Below the pieces are notes generated by a model. The model searched no databases, was not told the origin of the DNA, and saw only the letters and a list, made by a program, of their open reading frames with translations. From the NCBI GenBank assembly GCA_963844625.1, contig CAWJPF010000023.1, forward strand, positions 1-64,000: DNA of 64,000 nt, read 5' to 3'. Origin of the DNA: Palsa-504 sp963844625 (GTDB taxonomy: Bacteria > Actinomycetota > Actinomycetes > Streptosporangiales > Streptosporangiaceae). The position numbers and the translations under genes are program-made. Position 1 is the first letter of the stretch. Each line of letters opens with the position of its first letter. This document shows positions 50,258 to 58,497 of the stretch, in pieces.

Positions 50258-51982
50258 ATGGCAGACGCGAACCTCGCCTGGCACCTGACCGAACAGGTCT
50301 CCAGGCTACGGCAGCGCCAGACAGCGCCGCTGATCCTCGAGCTCGACCTGACCGACGGCCTTCCCGAGGGGCCGGTCACGGATCCGCTGTCCGCGGTCAT
50401 GGCCCGGCGCAAGGTCAGGCTGGAAGACGTTATCGAGGGCCTGCGGCGGGCGCGGCAGGACGACCGGGTCCGGGCGCTCGTGGTCAAGGTGGGCGGCCAG
50501 ATCGGGCTGGCCCGGATGCAGGAAGTACGCGAGGCGGTGGCGAGCTTCCGCGAGTCGGGCAAGCTCGCCGTGGCGTGGGCCGAGACCTTCGGCGAGTTCA
50601 CCCACGGCAACGTGCCCTACTACCTGGCGACCGCGTTCGACCGGATCTACCTGCAGCCGTCGGGCTCGGTCGGGCTCACCGGGATAGCGATCGAGCAGCT
50701 GTTCCTGCACGACGCGCTGGCCAAGATCGGCGTCGCCTTCCAGTCGGCGAAACGGTATGAGTACAAGTCAGCCGCCGACAACCTGACCGAACGCGGCTTC
50801 ACCCCGCCCGCGCGCGAGGCGACCGAGCGCCTGGCGGTCTCGATCGCCGAGCAGATCAGCGCGGCCATCGCCGAACGCCGCGGCATGAGCGTCGAGGACG
50901 CCCGCGCGCTGCTCGACCGGGGGCCGTTCCTGGCCGCCGACGCGCTGAGCGAAGGCCTGGTCGACGCGCTCGGCTACCGGGACGAGGTGTACGCGGACGT
51001 GCGCAAGGAGGCGGGCGCCGACGCGGTCCTGCAGTACGTCGTGCGCTACCAGCGCGCTCACATCCTGGCCCAGCGGGCGCGCCAGCTGCCGAAGCAGCGA
51101 GAGCGGTTCGTCGCCGTGATCTACGCGTCCGGCCCGATCAAGCAGGGCCGCAGCACGCGGAGCCCGCTGGGCGGCGGTGCGATGGGCTCGGACACGGTGT
51201 CGGCCGCGCTGCGGTCGGCGCTGCACGACGAGCGGGCGCGGGCCGTGCTGCTCCGGGTCAACAGCCCCGGCGGGTCCGCCGTGGCGTCCGACACGATCTG
51301 GCGTGAAGTGGTCAGGATCCGCGCGGCGGGCAAGCCCGTGGTGGTGTCGATGGGCGACGTGGCCGCCTCGGGCGGGTACTACATCTCGATGGCGGCCGAC
51401 ATCATCGTGGCGCATCCCGGCACGCTCACCGGGTCGATCGGCGTGATATTGGGCAAGCCTGTGCTCACCGACGCGCTGGAGCGGGCCGGGATCACCACCG
51501 ATTCGGTGTCCGTCGGGACCGGGGCGACCATGTTCGCGCCCACGCACCCGTTCACCGACGAGGAATGGCAGCAGATCAACACGTGGCTGGACGCGGTCTA
51601 CCGTGACTTCACGCAGAAGGTGGCCTCCGGTCGCCGGATGTCGGTGGACCGGGTAGACGAGGTCGCCCGGGGCCGGGTCTGGACCGGGGCCGACGCGGCG
51701 CGGAACGGGCTCGTCGACGAGCTCGGCGGGCTGCAGGCCGCGGCCGAGATCGCCCGCCGCCGGGCCGGGCTGCCGGCCGACGCTCCGCTGCGTGTCTACC
51801 CCAGGCTCACCCCGCTGCACCAGCTCCGCCCACCGGAATCGAGCGAGTCGCGGCCCGCGGCAGGTGCGGCGCTTGATCTCGGTTTCGGCGACGCCTGGGG
51901 CCCCGCGTGGCGACTCGCGGCCCGCGCCGGCCTGCCGCCGTACGGACCGCTAATGCTCCCCGGCAAGTGGACAATCAATTGA
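50258..51982 (+). CDS. sppA: Signal peptide peptidase SppA, 67K type
   Basis: This 574-residue S49 serine protease has two tandem crotonase-like domains. The Lys base is in SAKRYEYKSAADNLTERGFT (about residue 169). The Ser nucleophile is in VVVSMGDVAASGGYYISMAA (about residue 370), as in E. coli SppA where the two domains supply one residue each. Other blocks are VLLRVNSPGGSAVASDTIWR and HPGTLTGSIGVILGKPVLTD. No clear transmembrane helix is seen at the N-terminus (MADANLAWHLTEQVSRLRQR), which is unusual for a membrane-bound form. It would degrade leftover signal peptides or other membrane peptides. Start ATG 50258. Confidence 0.92.
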   Translation: MADANLAWHLTEQVSRLRQRQTAPLILELDLTDGLPEGPVTDPLSAVMARRKVRLEDVIEGLRRARQDDRVRALVVKVGGQIGLARMQEVREAVASFRESGKLAVAWAETFGEFTHGNVPYYLATAFDRIYLQPSGSVGLTGIAIEQLFLHDALAKIGVAFQSAKRYEYKSAADNLTERGFTPPAREATERLAVSIAEQISAAIAERRGMSVEDARALLDRGPFLAADALSEGLVDALGYRDEVYADVRKEAGADAVLQYVVRYQRAHILAQRARQLPKQRERFVAVIYASGPIKQGRSTRSPLGGGAMGSDTVSAALRSALHDERARAVLLRVNSPGGSAVASDTIWREVVRIRAAGKPVVVSMGDVAASGGYYISMAADIIVAHPGTLTGSIGVILGKPVLTDALERAGITTDSVSVGTGATMFAPTHPFTDEEWQQINTWLDAVYRDFTQKVASGRRMSVDRVDEVARGRVWTGADAARNGLVDELGGLQAAAEIARRRAGLPADAPLRVYPRLTPLHQLRPPESSESRPAAGAALDLGFGDAWGPAWRLAARAGLPPYGPLMLPGKWTIN

Positions 51983-52503
51983 CCGAACGGGCCGTCGTCC
52001 CCGCGTCCGGTCCCCCCACGTCCGCGGGAGCGGACCTGGCCGGCGCCTGGGCGGCGGCGGTCACGCTGCTGACGGCGGCCGACGGGCGCGATGACGTCGG
52101 CGCCACGGTCAGCGCCTTCTGCCCGGTGTCGGCGGATCCGCCGCTGGTACTGGTCTCGCTGATCTCCGGATCGTATCCGGCCGAGCTGTTCGGCCGGGCG
52201 GAGGAGCCCGTCACCCGGTTCGCCGTCACGCTGCTCTCGGCGGCCCAGCGGATGCTGGCCGGGCGGTTCGCCGCTTCCGGCCGGCCCGGCGCGCGGCTCA
52301 TCCTCGACGACGTGCCACACCAGCGCGGCCCGGCGTCAGGCGCGCTGATCGCCGACGGGGGCCTGGCCGCGCTAGAGTGCGCCACGCAGCAGGTCATCCC
52401 GGCCGGCGATCACCTGCTGGTCATCGCCCGGGTGACCGGCGTGCCCTACGTGAACGACTCCGGCGCCCCCCTGATCCGCTTCCGCGGCCATTACCTCCGC
52501 TAG
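51967..52503 (+). CDS. Flavin reductase-like domain protein
   Basis: This protein of about 178 residues has the FMN-binding split-barrel fold of flavin reductases: LAGAWAAAVTLLTAADGRDD, GATVSAFCPVSADPPLVLVS, FAVTLLSAAQRMLAGRFAAS and LECATQQVIPAGDHLLVIAR, ending PLIRFRGHYLR. It overlaps the sppA stop (GTG 51967 or TTG 51979; sppA TGA 51980-51982), implying coupled translation. These proteins supply reduced flavin to monooxygenases or act as oxidoreductases. The partner is unknown. The next gene begins 8 bp later. Confidence 0.88.
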   Translation: MDNQLTERAVVPASGPPTSAGADLAGAWAAAVTLLTAADGRDDVGATVSAFCPVSADPPLVLVSLISGSYPAELFGRAEEPVTRFAVTLLSAAQRMLAGRFAASGRPGARLILDDVPHQRGPASGALIADGGLAALECATQQVIPAGDHLLVIARVTGVPYVNDSGAPLIRFRGHYLR

Positions 52504-52511
52504 GAGACCTG

Positions 52512-53294
52512 ATGCCTGACTTTGACACCAGCGTCCCGCACATAGCCCGGGTCTACGACTACTGGCTAGGCGGGAAGGACAACTTCGCCGCCGACCGGGA
52601 ACTCGGCGAGCGGACCCTAGCCGCCTACCCGAACCTGGTGTTCTCGGTCCGCGCCAATCGCGCCTTCCTCGCCCGCGCGGTCCGGTTCCTCGCCGTCGGC
52701 AGGGGGATCAGTCAGTTCCTCGATATCGGCACGGGCATCCCGACCGCCAACAACACGCATGAGGTCGCACAGAAAGTGACGCCGGCCAGCCGGATCGTCT
52801 ATGTCGACAACGATCCCGTCGTGCTCTCGCACGCCCGGGCCCTGCTGACCAGCAACCGCGAAGGCGCGTGCGCCTACCTTGACGCCGACCTGCGGGACCC
52901 CGACAAGATCCTGGCCGCCGCGGCGGACACCCTGGACTTCAGCCAGCCGGTCGCGGTCATGCTGATCGCAGTCTTGCATTTCGTCGGCGACGATGACGAA
53001 GCCGGCGCAATCGTGAAGCGGCTGATGGACGCGTGCGTGGCCGGCAGCTTCGTCGCGATCTCGCACGCGGCCAGCGACATCGACGTCGAGCAGCAAACCG
53101 AGATGGTCCGGCGCCTCAACCAGTCGGTGGCGGAGAAGGCCACGCTGCGCGACCGTGCGGGCGTAACGCAGCTGTTTGACGGATTCGAGCTGGTCGAGCC
53201 GGGTGTGGTCCGGACCGCGGATTGGCGGCCGGATTCCGACCTCGAGGCGGCCAGCCCCGCGGCCGTGTGGGCCGGCGTTGCCCGCAAACAGTAG
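52512..53294 (+). CDS. SAM-dependent methyltransferase (PF04672/DUF574 type)
   Basis: This 260-residue protein has the actinobacterial SAM methyltransferase pattern: VPHIARVYDYWLGGKDNFAA, FLARAVRFLAVGRGISQFLD, IGTGIPTANNTHEVAQKVTP (the GxG motif in the SAM-binding loop), RIVYVDNDPVVLSHARALLT (acidic residue binding ribose) and VAVMLIAVLHFVGDDDEAGA. Paralogues are numerous in this group of bacteria; substrates are unknown. The ATG at 52512 follows TAGGAGACCTG. It is probably in one transcript with the flavin reductase. It ends 10 bp before the convergent hutI stop. Confidence 0.92.
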   Translation: MPDFDTSVPHIARVYDYWLGGKDNFAADRELGERTLAAYPNLVFSVRANRAFLARAVRFLAVGRGISQFLDIGTGIPTANNTHEVAQKVTPASRIVYVDNDPVVLSHARALLTSNREGACAYLDADLRDPDKILAAAADTLDFSQPVAVMLIAVLHFVGDDDEAGAIVKRLMDACVAGSFVAISHAASDIDVEQQTEMVRRLNQSVAEKATLRDRAGVTQLFDGFELVEPGVVRTADWRPDSDLEAASPAAVWAGVARKQ

Positions 53295-53304
53295 CCAGCT
53301 CGGC

Positions 53305-54513
53305 CTAGGGGCCCGCGGCGCCAGCGGCCAGCGGACTCGCGCCCGCGACGAGGCGGCCGGCCAGCCAGACGGCGGCGACCAGCGGGACGCCGGGGCGGTA
53401 GGCCAGGTAGGCGTGCGACGGCGCGTCTAGCAGGATCAAGTCGGCGCTGGCTCCCACGGCCAGATGGCCGGCATCGTCCCGGCGCAGGGCCCTGGCGCCA
53501 CCCGCGGTGGCGGCCCAGACCGCTTCTTCCGTGGTCATCCGCATGTCGCGGACCGCGAGCGCGATGCAGAACGGCATGCTGCTCGTGAAGCAGGAACCCG
53601 GGTTGCAGTCGGTGGCCAGCGCCACCGTGGCGCCCGCGTCCAGCAGGCGGCGCGCGTCGGGGAACGGCTGCCGGCAGCCGAACTCGACCCCGGGCAGCAG
53701 GGTGGCGACTACCGGCGCCGAGGCCAGCGTGTCCACGTCGGCGTCGGTCAGGAAGGTGCAGTGGTCGGCCGAGGCGGCCCCCGCTTCGGCCGCGACCCGG
53801 ACGCCGGGGCCCGGCCCGAGCTGGTTCGCGTGGACCCGGGCGGCCAGGCCCGCGGCCTGGCCCGCCGCGAGCACCGCGGCGGCCTCGTCGGCGCCGAACG
53901 CCCCGTCCTCGCAGAACACGTCGATCCACCGGGCGTGCGGCGCGCAGGCCGCTAGCATCGGCCCGCGCACCAGGTCCACGTAACCGGCCGGGTCGGCCGC
54001 GAACTCGGGCGGCACCACGTGCGCGCCCAGGTAGGTGACCTCCGGGGTGACCTCGGCCGCGAGCGCGAGCCCGCGGGCCTCGTCCGGCACGGTGAGGCCG
54101 TACCCGGACTTGCATTCGAACGTGGTGGTCCCCTGGCCGAGCATCTCGGCCGCCAGCCGCTGCAGGTTCGCGCGCAGCGTCTCATCGGAGGCCGCGCGGG
54201 TCGCCTCGACGGTGACCAGGATGCCGCCCGCGCGGTACGGCCGCCCGGCCATCCGCGCGCTGAACTCCGCGCTGCGCTCCCCCGCGAAGACGAGGTGAGC
54301 GTGCGAGTCGACGAACCCGGGCAGCACCGCGCGGCCGCCCGCATCCACCACCGCATCGGCCGCCGGTGCCAGGGACGCGGGCCCGGTCCAGGCCACCCGG
54401 CCGTCCGCGATGACCAGTGCCGCGTCGGTCATCGCGGCGTAGCCCCCCAGGTCCCCGTCATTAGTGACCAGTTCACCGATGCCCGTGATCAGCGTGCTTT
54501 CTGGGTTCTCCAC
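53305..54513 (-). CDS. hutI: Imidazolonepropionase
   Basis: This 402-residue amidohydrolase of histidine degradation opens the imidazolone ring. It has the metal motif GFVDSHAHLVFAGERSAEFS (HxH), TTTFECKSGYGLTVPDEARG, VARVHANQLGPGPGVRVAAE-like text (ARVHANQLGPGPGVRVAAEA, His), SADHCTFLTDADVDTLA and ATDCNPGSCFTSSMPFCIAL (Asp), all typical of HutI. The GTG at 54513 has GGGGGAAG eight bases upstream, better than the ATG at 54531. No urocanase (hutU) is in the window. The HutH-like gene lies 436 bp upstream on the same strand. Confidence 0.93.
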   Translation of the reverse strand: MENPESTLITGIGELVTNDGDLGGYAAMTDAALVIADGRVAWTGPASLAPAADAVVDAGGRAVLPGFVDSHAHLVFAGERSAEFSARMAGRPYRAGGILVTVEATRAASDETLRANLQRLAAEMLGQGTTTFECKSGYGLTVPDEARGLALAAEVTPEVTYLGAHVVPPEFAADPAGYVDLVRGPMLAACAPHARWIDVFCEDGAFGADEAAAVLAAGQAAGLAARVHANQLGPGPGVRVAAEAGAASADHCTFLTDADVDTLASAPVVATLLPGVEFGCRQPFPDARRLLDAGATVALATDCNPGSCFTSSMPFCIALAVRDMRMTTEEAVWAATAGGARALRRDDAGHLAVGASADLILLDAPSHAYLAYRPGVPLVAAVWLAGRLVAGASPLAAGAAGP

Positions 54514-54606
54514 AGGACAAGCTTCCCCCATCGGCTGGTCCGGGCGGCTCAATGGCCTGGTATCACCGGCCCCAGCCTTCCCCAGCGTCCCGGCGCTAAC
54601 CCGCGC

Positions 54607-54640
54607 CCCATCCGCTTCCATCCGCTCCCATCCGCTCCCC
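54607..54640. repeat. 10-bp tandem repeat (CCATCCGCTY), three copies
   Basis: CCATCCGCTT, CCATCCGCTC and CCATCCGCTC follow one another between hutI and the hairpin. No gene is seen in 54514-54949. Confidence 0.8.
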
Positions 54641-54660
54641 GCCCGGTCTCGGCCCGGAAC

Positions 54661-54716
54661 GTCATGAAACTGGGCTTCCAGCACGCCAGAGCGTGCTGGA
54701 ACCGGGGTTTCATGAC
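54661..54716. terminator. Long inverted repeat downstream of the HutH-like gene
   Basis: Arms of 26 bases (GTCATGAAACTGGGCTTCCA at the left) match at 22 positions around a 4-base loop CAGA. It lies between hutI and the HutH-like gene. It may terminate the latter's transcript or be a small repeat element. Confidence 0.6.
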
Positions 54717-54949
54717 ACAGTGACCCACCCCGCGCTCGCGGCGGCGCATCACTTCCGGGGCTCCTGTTCCAGCTGAAGAGCCAGGTGCGGCGGCGGCGCT
54801 CCTGATCGCGGGGGTCTCTGTGCTGATCCACAGTCTGGGCGGGGCGTGGCCTACGGCCGCCCGCGGGCTCGGATGGGCTCGAGGCTGTCCGGATGCCCGC
54901 AGCCCCTTGCGCCTGCCGTCTGGACCGGCCAGGAGCGGATCGAAGTCGG

Positions 54950-56392
54950 TCAAGCCGCCGGGGTGAGGTCACCGCGGCTCACGAGCTCTACGAGGGGTTC
55001 CAGGTCAGCCGGGAACGTGCCGTCGGCTTGGGTGAACGGCACCAGCTCGCGGATCATCCGGTAGGCGCGGCCGGTGCCTTCGCCGAGCTGGCCGGGCGCC
55101 CGCAGGTCGATGGCCTGGGCCGCGACGACCAGCTCGATCGCGGCTACCCGGGCGCACAGCTGGATCATGTCGGCCAGACGGCGCGCGGAAAGCGGCGCCA
55201 TCGTGGCCCGGTCCTCGATGCCCTCGCCCTTCACCGAGCTGGCCAGCTCGTAGGAGACGGGATGGGCCAGCGTGCGGGCCTCCACCGTGATCGCCTGGCC
55301 GGCCACCGCCAGCTCCGACAGCGCGTCGTCGGGTGAGCCGGCGACCGCGGCCAGGCCGGCTGCCAGCCCGGAAAAGGGCGCCTGCAGCAGCTTGACCGCC
55401 CGTTCGTTGGCGCTGGTCACGACCGGGGCCAGCGCGATCCGGGCGAAGTCGAGGGCGGCGGCGAGCGGGCCGATGTCGAAGTTCCCGACCGAGACGATCC
55501 GGCGCTCAGGCACCACCACGACCGGGTTGGACTGGGAGGAGTTGAGTTCGAGCTGCAAGATGGTCCCGGCGTAGGCCAGCGCGTCCCTGGCCGCGCCGTG
55601 AATATGCGGGAGGCAGCGGAAGGTCAGCGGGTCCTGCAGGAACCTGGCCGCGCCCGGCCGCCAGAGATAGCTGCCCGCGAGCAGGATCCGCAGCCGGTCC
55701 AGCGTGGCCCCGAGGCCCGGGAAGGGCCGGGTCTGCTCGATGACCGGGTGCAGGCAGGTCAGGTTGGCCCCGAAGGCCTCCAGGTCCAGGGCGCCCGCGA
55801 CGTCGAACACCGCCAGCAGGGCGTCCGCGTCGGCGATGGCGACGGCGGCCCAGGCCGTGGTGAAGGCGTTGCTGCTGACCAGGGCGAGCCCCTCGTTCTC
55901 GGCCACCTCGAAGCCGCTGCGGGTGATGAGCCCGTGCGCGAGGTCGGCCATCGGGCCGAGGTCCCCCTGGCCGATCGAGCCGAGCCTGCGGACCGGCGGC
56001 GCGAAGCCCTCGTTCAGCAGCGTGATGATCATCTCGGCGAGCTCGGGGCGGACGCCGGTCACGCCCTTGGCGTAGCTGTTGGCCAGGCAGAGCATCGCGC
56101 CGCGGACCACGTCGGCCGGGGCCACGTCGCCCTGGGCGATCCGGTGGTTGAGGACAAGCCGGTGGTTAAACCGCTGCCGTTCGGCCGGGTCGAGCAGGAA
56201 AGACTTGCGTTCGCCGACCCCGGTGGTGAGGCCATAAACCGGCTCGCCGCCATTAAGTACTTCTTCCACCACCGCGCGCGATTGGCGCATTGCGGCTATC
56301 GCCTCGGGCGCCAGCGCAACGGCTTCGCCGTGCCTGGCAGCTGCGACGACCTGCGTAACAGTCAGGTTACTTCCATTGAGCATGATCGTCAT
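54950..56392 (-). CDS. HutH-like aromatic amino acid lyase family protein lacking the MIO triad
   Basis: This 480-residue protein of the histidine/phenylalanine ammonia-lyase fold starts MTIMLNGSNLTVTQVVAAAR. The catalytic Tyr loop is kept (EPVYGLTTGVGERKSFLLDP, Tyr about 53), as are HRLVLNHRIAQGDVAPADVV, LQLELNSSQSNPVVVVPERR and VKGEGIEDRATMAPLSARRL. The loop that should contain Ala-Ser-Gly, which cyclises to the MIO electrophile, reads RRLGSIGQGDLGPMADLAHG (residues 136-155). It is one residue shorter, with Gln where Ser is expected. A classical ammonia-lyase mechanism is therefore not possible. It is divergent from the dipeptide-type ABC importer with 86 bp between, and upstream of hutI. 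The ATG at 56407 is an alternative start. Confidence 0.85.
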   Translation of the reverse strand: MTIMLNGSNLTVTQVVAAARHGEAVALAPEAIAAMRQSRAVVEEVLNGGEPVYGLTTGVGERKSFLLDPAERQRFNHRLVLNHRIAQGDVAPADVVRGAMLCLANSYAKGVTGVRPELAEMIITLLNEGFAPPVRRLGSIGQGDLGPMADLAHGLITRSGFEVAENEGLALVSSNAFTTAWAAVAIADADALLAVFDVAGALDLEAFGANLTCLHPVIEQTRPFPGLGATLDRLRILLAGSYLWRPGAARFLQDPLTFRCLPHIHGAARDALAYAGTILQLELNSSQSNPVVVVPERRIVSVGNFDIGPLAAALDFARIALAPVVTSANERAVKLLQAPFSGLAAGLAAVAGSPDDALSELAVAGQAITVEARTLAHPVSYELASSVKGEGIEDRATMAPLSARRLADMIQLCARVAAIELVVAAQAIDLRAPGQLGEGTGRAYRMIRELVPFTQADGTFPADLEPLVELVSRGDLTPAA

Positions 56393-56478
56393 TAATTGCT
56401 CACCCATCTATAACTGAGCTAGGCTGTGCCGCTCTGGAACGTTCCGCACGAGGCGGCCCGGCATGGAGGAGGCCAGCG
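56393..56478. promoter_or_regulatory. Divergent control region between the HutH-like gene and the ABC importer
   Basis: These 86 bp hold both promoters. ATAACTGAGCTAGGCTGTGC is AT-richer than its surroundings. GGAGGAGGCC precedes the permease ATG. Shared regulation of lyase-like gene and importer is likely. Confidence 0.5.
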
Positions 56479-57432
56479 ATGGCAACGTTCCTATTGAAAC
56501 GCCTAGGGCTGATGGTCCTGACGTTGTGGATCCTCAGCCTGATCGTATTCTTCGCCGGCCAGATTCTCCCTGGTGACCCGGGCCGCGCGACCCTAGGCCC
56601 GTTGGCGGCGCAAAGCGCCGTGCAGGCCCTCGACACCCAGCTCGGGGTGAACCGGCCGCTGCTCACCCGGTACCTGAGCTGGATTGGCGGGCTGCTGCAC
56701 GGAAATATGGGCACGTCCTACGCGTACCGCACCGCGGTCGAGCCTTTCATCCGGGCCGCGCTGTTCAATTCGATCAAGCTGGCCGCGCTCGCCTTCGTGA
56801 TCGTGGTGCCGCTCGGCATCATCGGCGGCGTGATCGCCGCGCTTTACGCGGGTCGCGGCACGGACCGGGTCATCTCGGTGACCGGGCTTTCGCTGTCCAC
56901 CGTGCCCGAGTTCGTCTCCGGCATCGTGCTCATCGTGGTGTTCGGCGTCGAGCTGAAGTGGCTGCCGGTCACCGCCTCGGCGGGGACAGGCGCCTCGCCC
57001 CTGGAGCAGCTCAAGCACCTGATTTTGCCGGCTATACCGCTCGTTTTTGTTCTATTCGGCTACATTGCCCGTATGGCCAGGGCAGGAACCATCGAGGCGC
57101 TGAACTCCGACTACACGCGGACCGCAGTGCTGAAGGGGCTGCCGCGTGCGACCGTAATCCGCCGGCACGTGCTGCGGAACTCGCTGCTGCCGACCATCAC
57201 CGTGATCGCGACCCAGACCGGGTACCTGATCGGCGGCCTGGTCGTAGTGGAGACGCTCTTCAACTACCAGGGCCTCGGGAACCTGATCTACAAGGCGGCG
57301 GTGGCCCATGATTTCCCGATGCTGGAAGCCGGGGTCCTGGTCATCGGCGTGGTCTACGTACTCGCCACGCTGGTCGCGGACGTGCTGATAACGTTTCTCA
57401 ATCCGCGGCTGCGCATCGGGGGCACGCAATGA
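56479..57432 (+). CDS. Dipeptide/oligopeptide-type ABC transporter permease (DppB-like)
   Basis: This 317-residue permease has six predicted helices: FLLKRLGLMVLTLWILSLIV, IKLAALAFVIVVPLGIIGGV, FVSGIVLIVVFGVELKWLPV, LPAIPLVFVLFGYIARMARA, IGGLVVVETLFNYQGLGNLI and AGVLVIGVVYVLATLVADVL. GQILPGDPGRATLG after helix 1 and YTRTAVLKGLPRATVIRRHV, the EAA-like loop contacting the ATPase, are diagnostic of the DppB/OppB family. It is the first gene of a four-gene operon. The stop overlaps the next ATG by four bases (ATGA). Confidence 0.94.
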   Translation: MATFLLKRLGLMVLTLWILSLIVFFAGQILPGDPGRATLGPLAAQSAVQALDTQLGVNRPLLTRYLSWIGGLLHGNMGTSYAYRTAVEPFIRAALFNSIKLAALAFVIVVPLGIIGGVIAALYAGRGTDRVISVTGLSLSTVPEFVSGIVLIVVFGVELKWLPVTASAGTGASPLEQLKHLILPAIPLVFVLFGYIARMARAGTIEALNSDYTRTAVLKGLPRATVIRRHVLRNSLLPTITVIATQTGYLIGGLVVVETLFNYQGLGNLIYKAAVAHDFPMLEAGVLVIGVVYVLATLVADVLITFLNPRLRIGGTQ

Positions 57433-58382
57433 GCGGCTACGTCTCGCAGCCGGCCGAGCCGGGCGTTCCGTCGCCGGCCGAGCCGGTCGCCCCGATCGAC
57501 CGCACCGGCGGGTATCTCGGGCCGACCGGGCAGGCCGCGCTGACGGCCGCGAGCCGGGGCACGCCGGCCAGATGGCAGCTGCTGCTGCGCAAGCCGACGT
57601 TCTTTGTCGGTGCGGGCATCTTGCTGTTCTGGGTGGTCTGCGCCATCTTCGGGCACCTGATCGCGCCGTACAACCCGCTGGCCCAGAACCTGCTCTTTAA
57701 TAACGCTCCCCCGTCGGGGGCGCACTGGTTCGGCACCGACTCCCTCGGCCGGGACGTGCTGTCCCGGGTCATCGTCGGCGCCAGGGACATCTTGATCATC
57801 ACCCCGTTGGCCACCGTGATCGGCACCATCCTCGGCACCGCCCTCGGGCTGGCCATGGGCTACCTGGGCGGCGCCTTCGACCTGGTGGTCAGCCGGATCG
57901 TGGAGGCCATCCTCGCGCTGCCCTTCGTGATCATCGCGTTCCTCTTCGTCGTGGCCGTCGGCCCGTCCGTGGTGGGAATTACCATCATCATCGGCCTGGT
58001 CTTCACGCCGCTGATCGCGCGCACGGTCCGGGCGGCGGTGCAGGTCGAGCGCAATCAGGATTACGTGCCCTCCGCCCGGCTGCTGGGCGAGAACGCGGGC
58101 CGGGTCATGTTCGGCGAGATCCTGCCCAACGTCATGCCCGCCATCGTGGTCGAGTTCACGGTCCGGCTGGGTTACGCGGTCTTCGCGGTGGCCACGCTGT
58201 CCTTCCTCGGCTTCGGCATCCAGCCGCCCACCCCCGACTGGGGCGCGGACATCGCGGCCAACTACATCTACCTGATCTCCGGCTACTGGTGGCAGACGTT
58301 GTTCCCGGCGCTCGCCATCGCCTCGCTAGTGACCGCGGTCATCTTCATCGCGGACTCGATTGAACAGGTGCTCGCGGCATGA
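57429..58382 (+). CDS. Dipeptide/oligopeptide-type ABC transporter permease (DppC-like)
   Basis: This 317-residue permease has an N-terminal cytosolic extension (SQPAEPGVPSPAEPVAPIDR). The first helix is FFVGAGILLFWVVCAIFGHL. The periplasmic segment HWFGTDSLGRDVLSRVIVGA is diagnostic of DppC/OppC. Helices follow (DILIITPLATVIGTILGTAL, ILALPFVIIAFLFVVAVGPS, GITIIIGLVFTPLIARTVRA), then the EAA-like loop YVPSARLLGENAGRVMFGEI, IVVEFTVRLGYAVFAVATLS and PALAIASLVTAVIFIADSIE. Its start overlaps the DppB-like stop; its stop (58380-58382) overlaps ATG 58379 of the next frame. Confidence 0.94.
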   Translation: MSGYVSQPAEPGVPSPAEPVAPIDRTGGYLGPTGQAALTAASRGTPARWQLLLRKPTFFVGAGILLFWVVCAIFGHLIAPYNPLAQNLLFNNAPPSGAHWFGTDSLGRDVLSRVIVGARDILIITPLATVIGTILGTALGLAMGYLGGAFDLVVSRIVEAILALPFVIIAFLFVVAVGPSVVGITIIIGLVFTPLIARTVRAAVQVERNQDYVPSARLLGENAGRVMFGEILPNVMPAIVVEFTVRLGYAVFAVATLSFLGFGIQPPTPDWGADIAANYIYLISGYWWQTLFPALAIASLVTAVIFIADSIEQVLAA

Positions 58383-58497
58383 GCGCGCCCGAAGGCGCCC
58401 CGGAGGCGAGCGGGAGACCACGCATGACCACCGGACCGTTGCCCGATCTGGTCGGGACGGCCGCAACGGCGGCGGGGCCTTCGGGCCGGCCCTGGCC

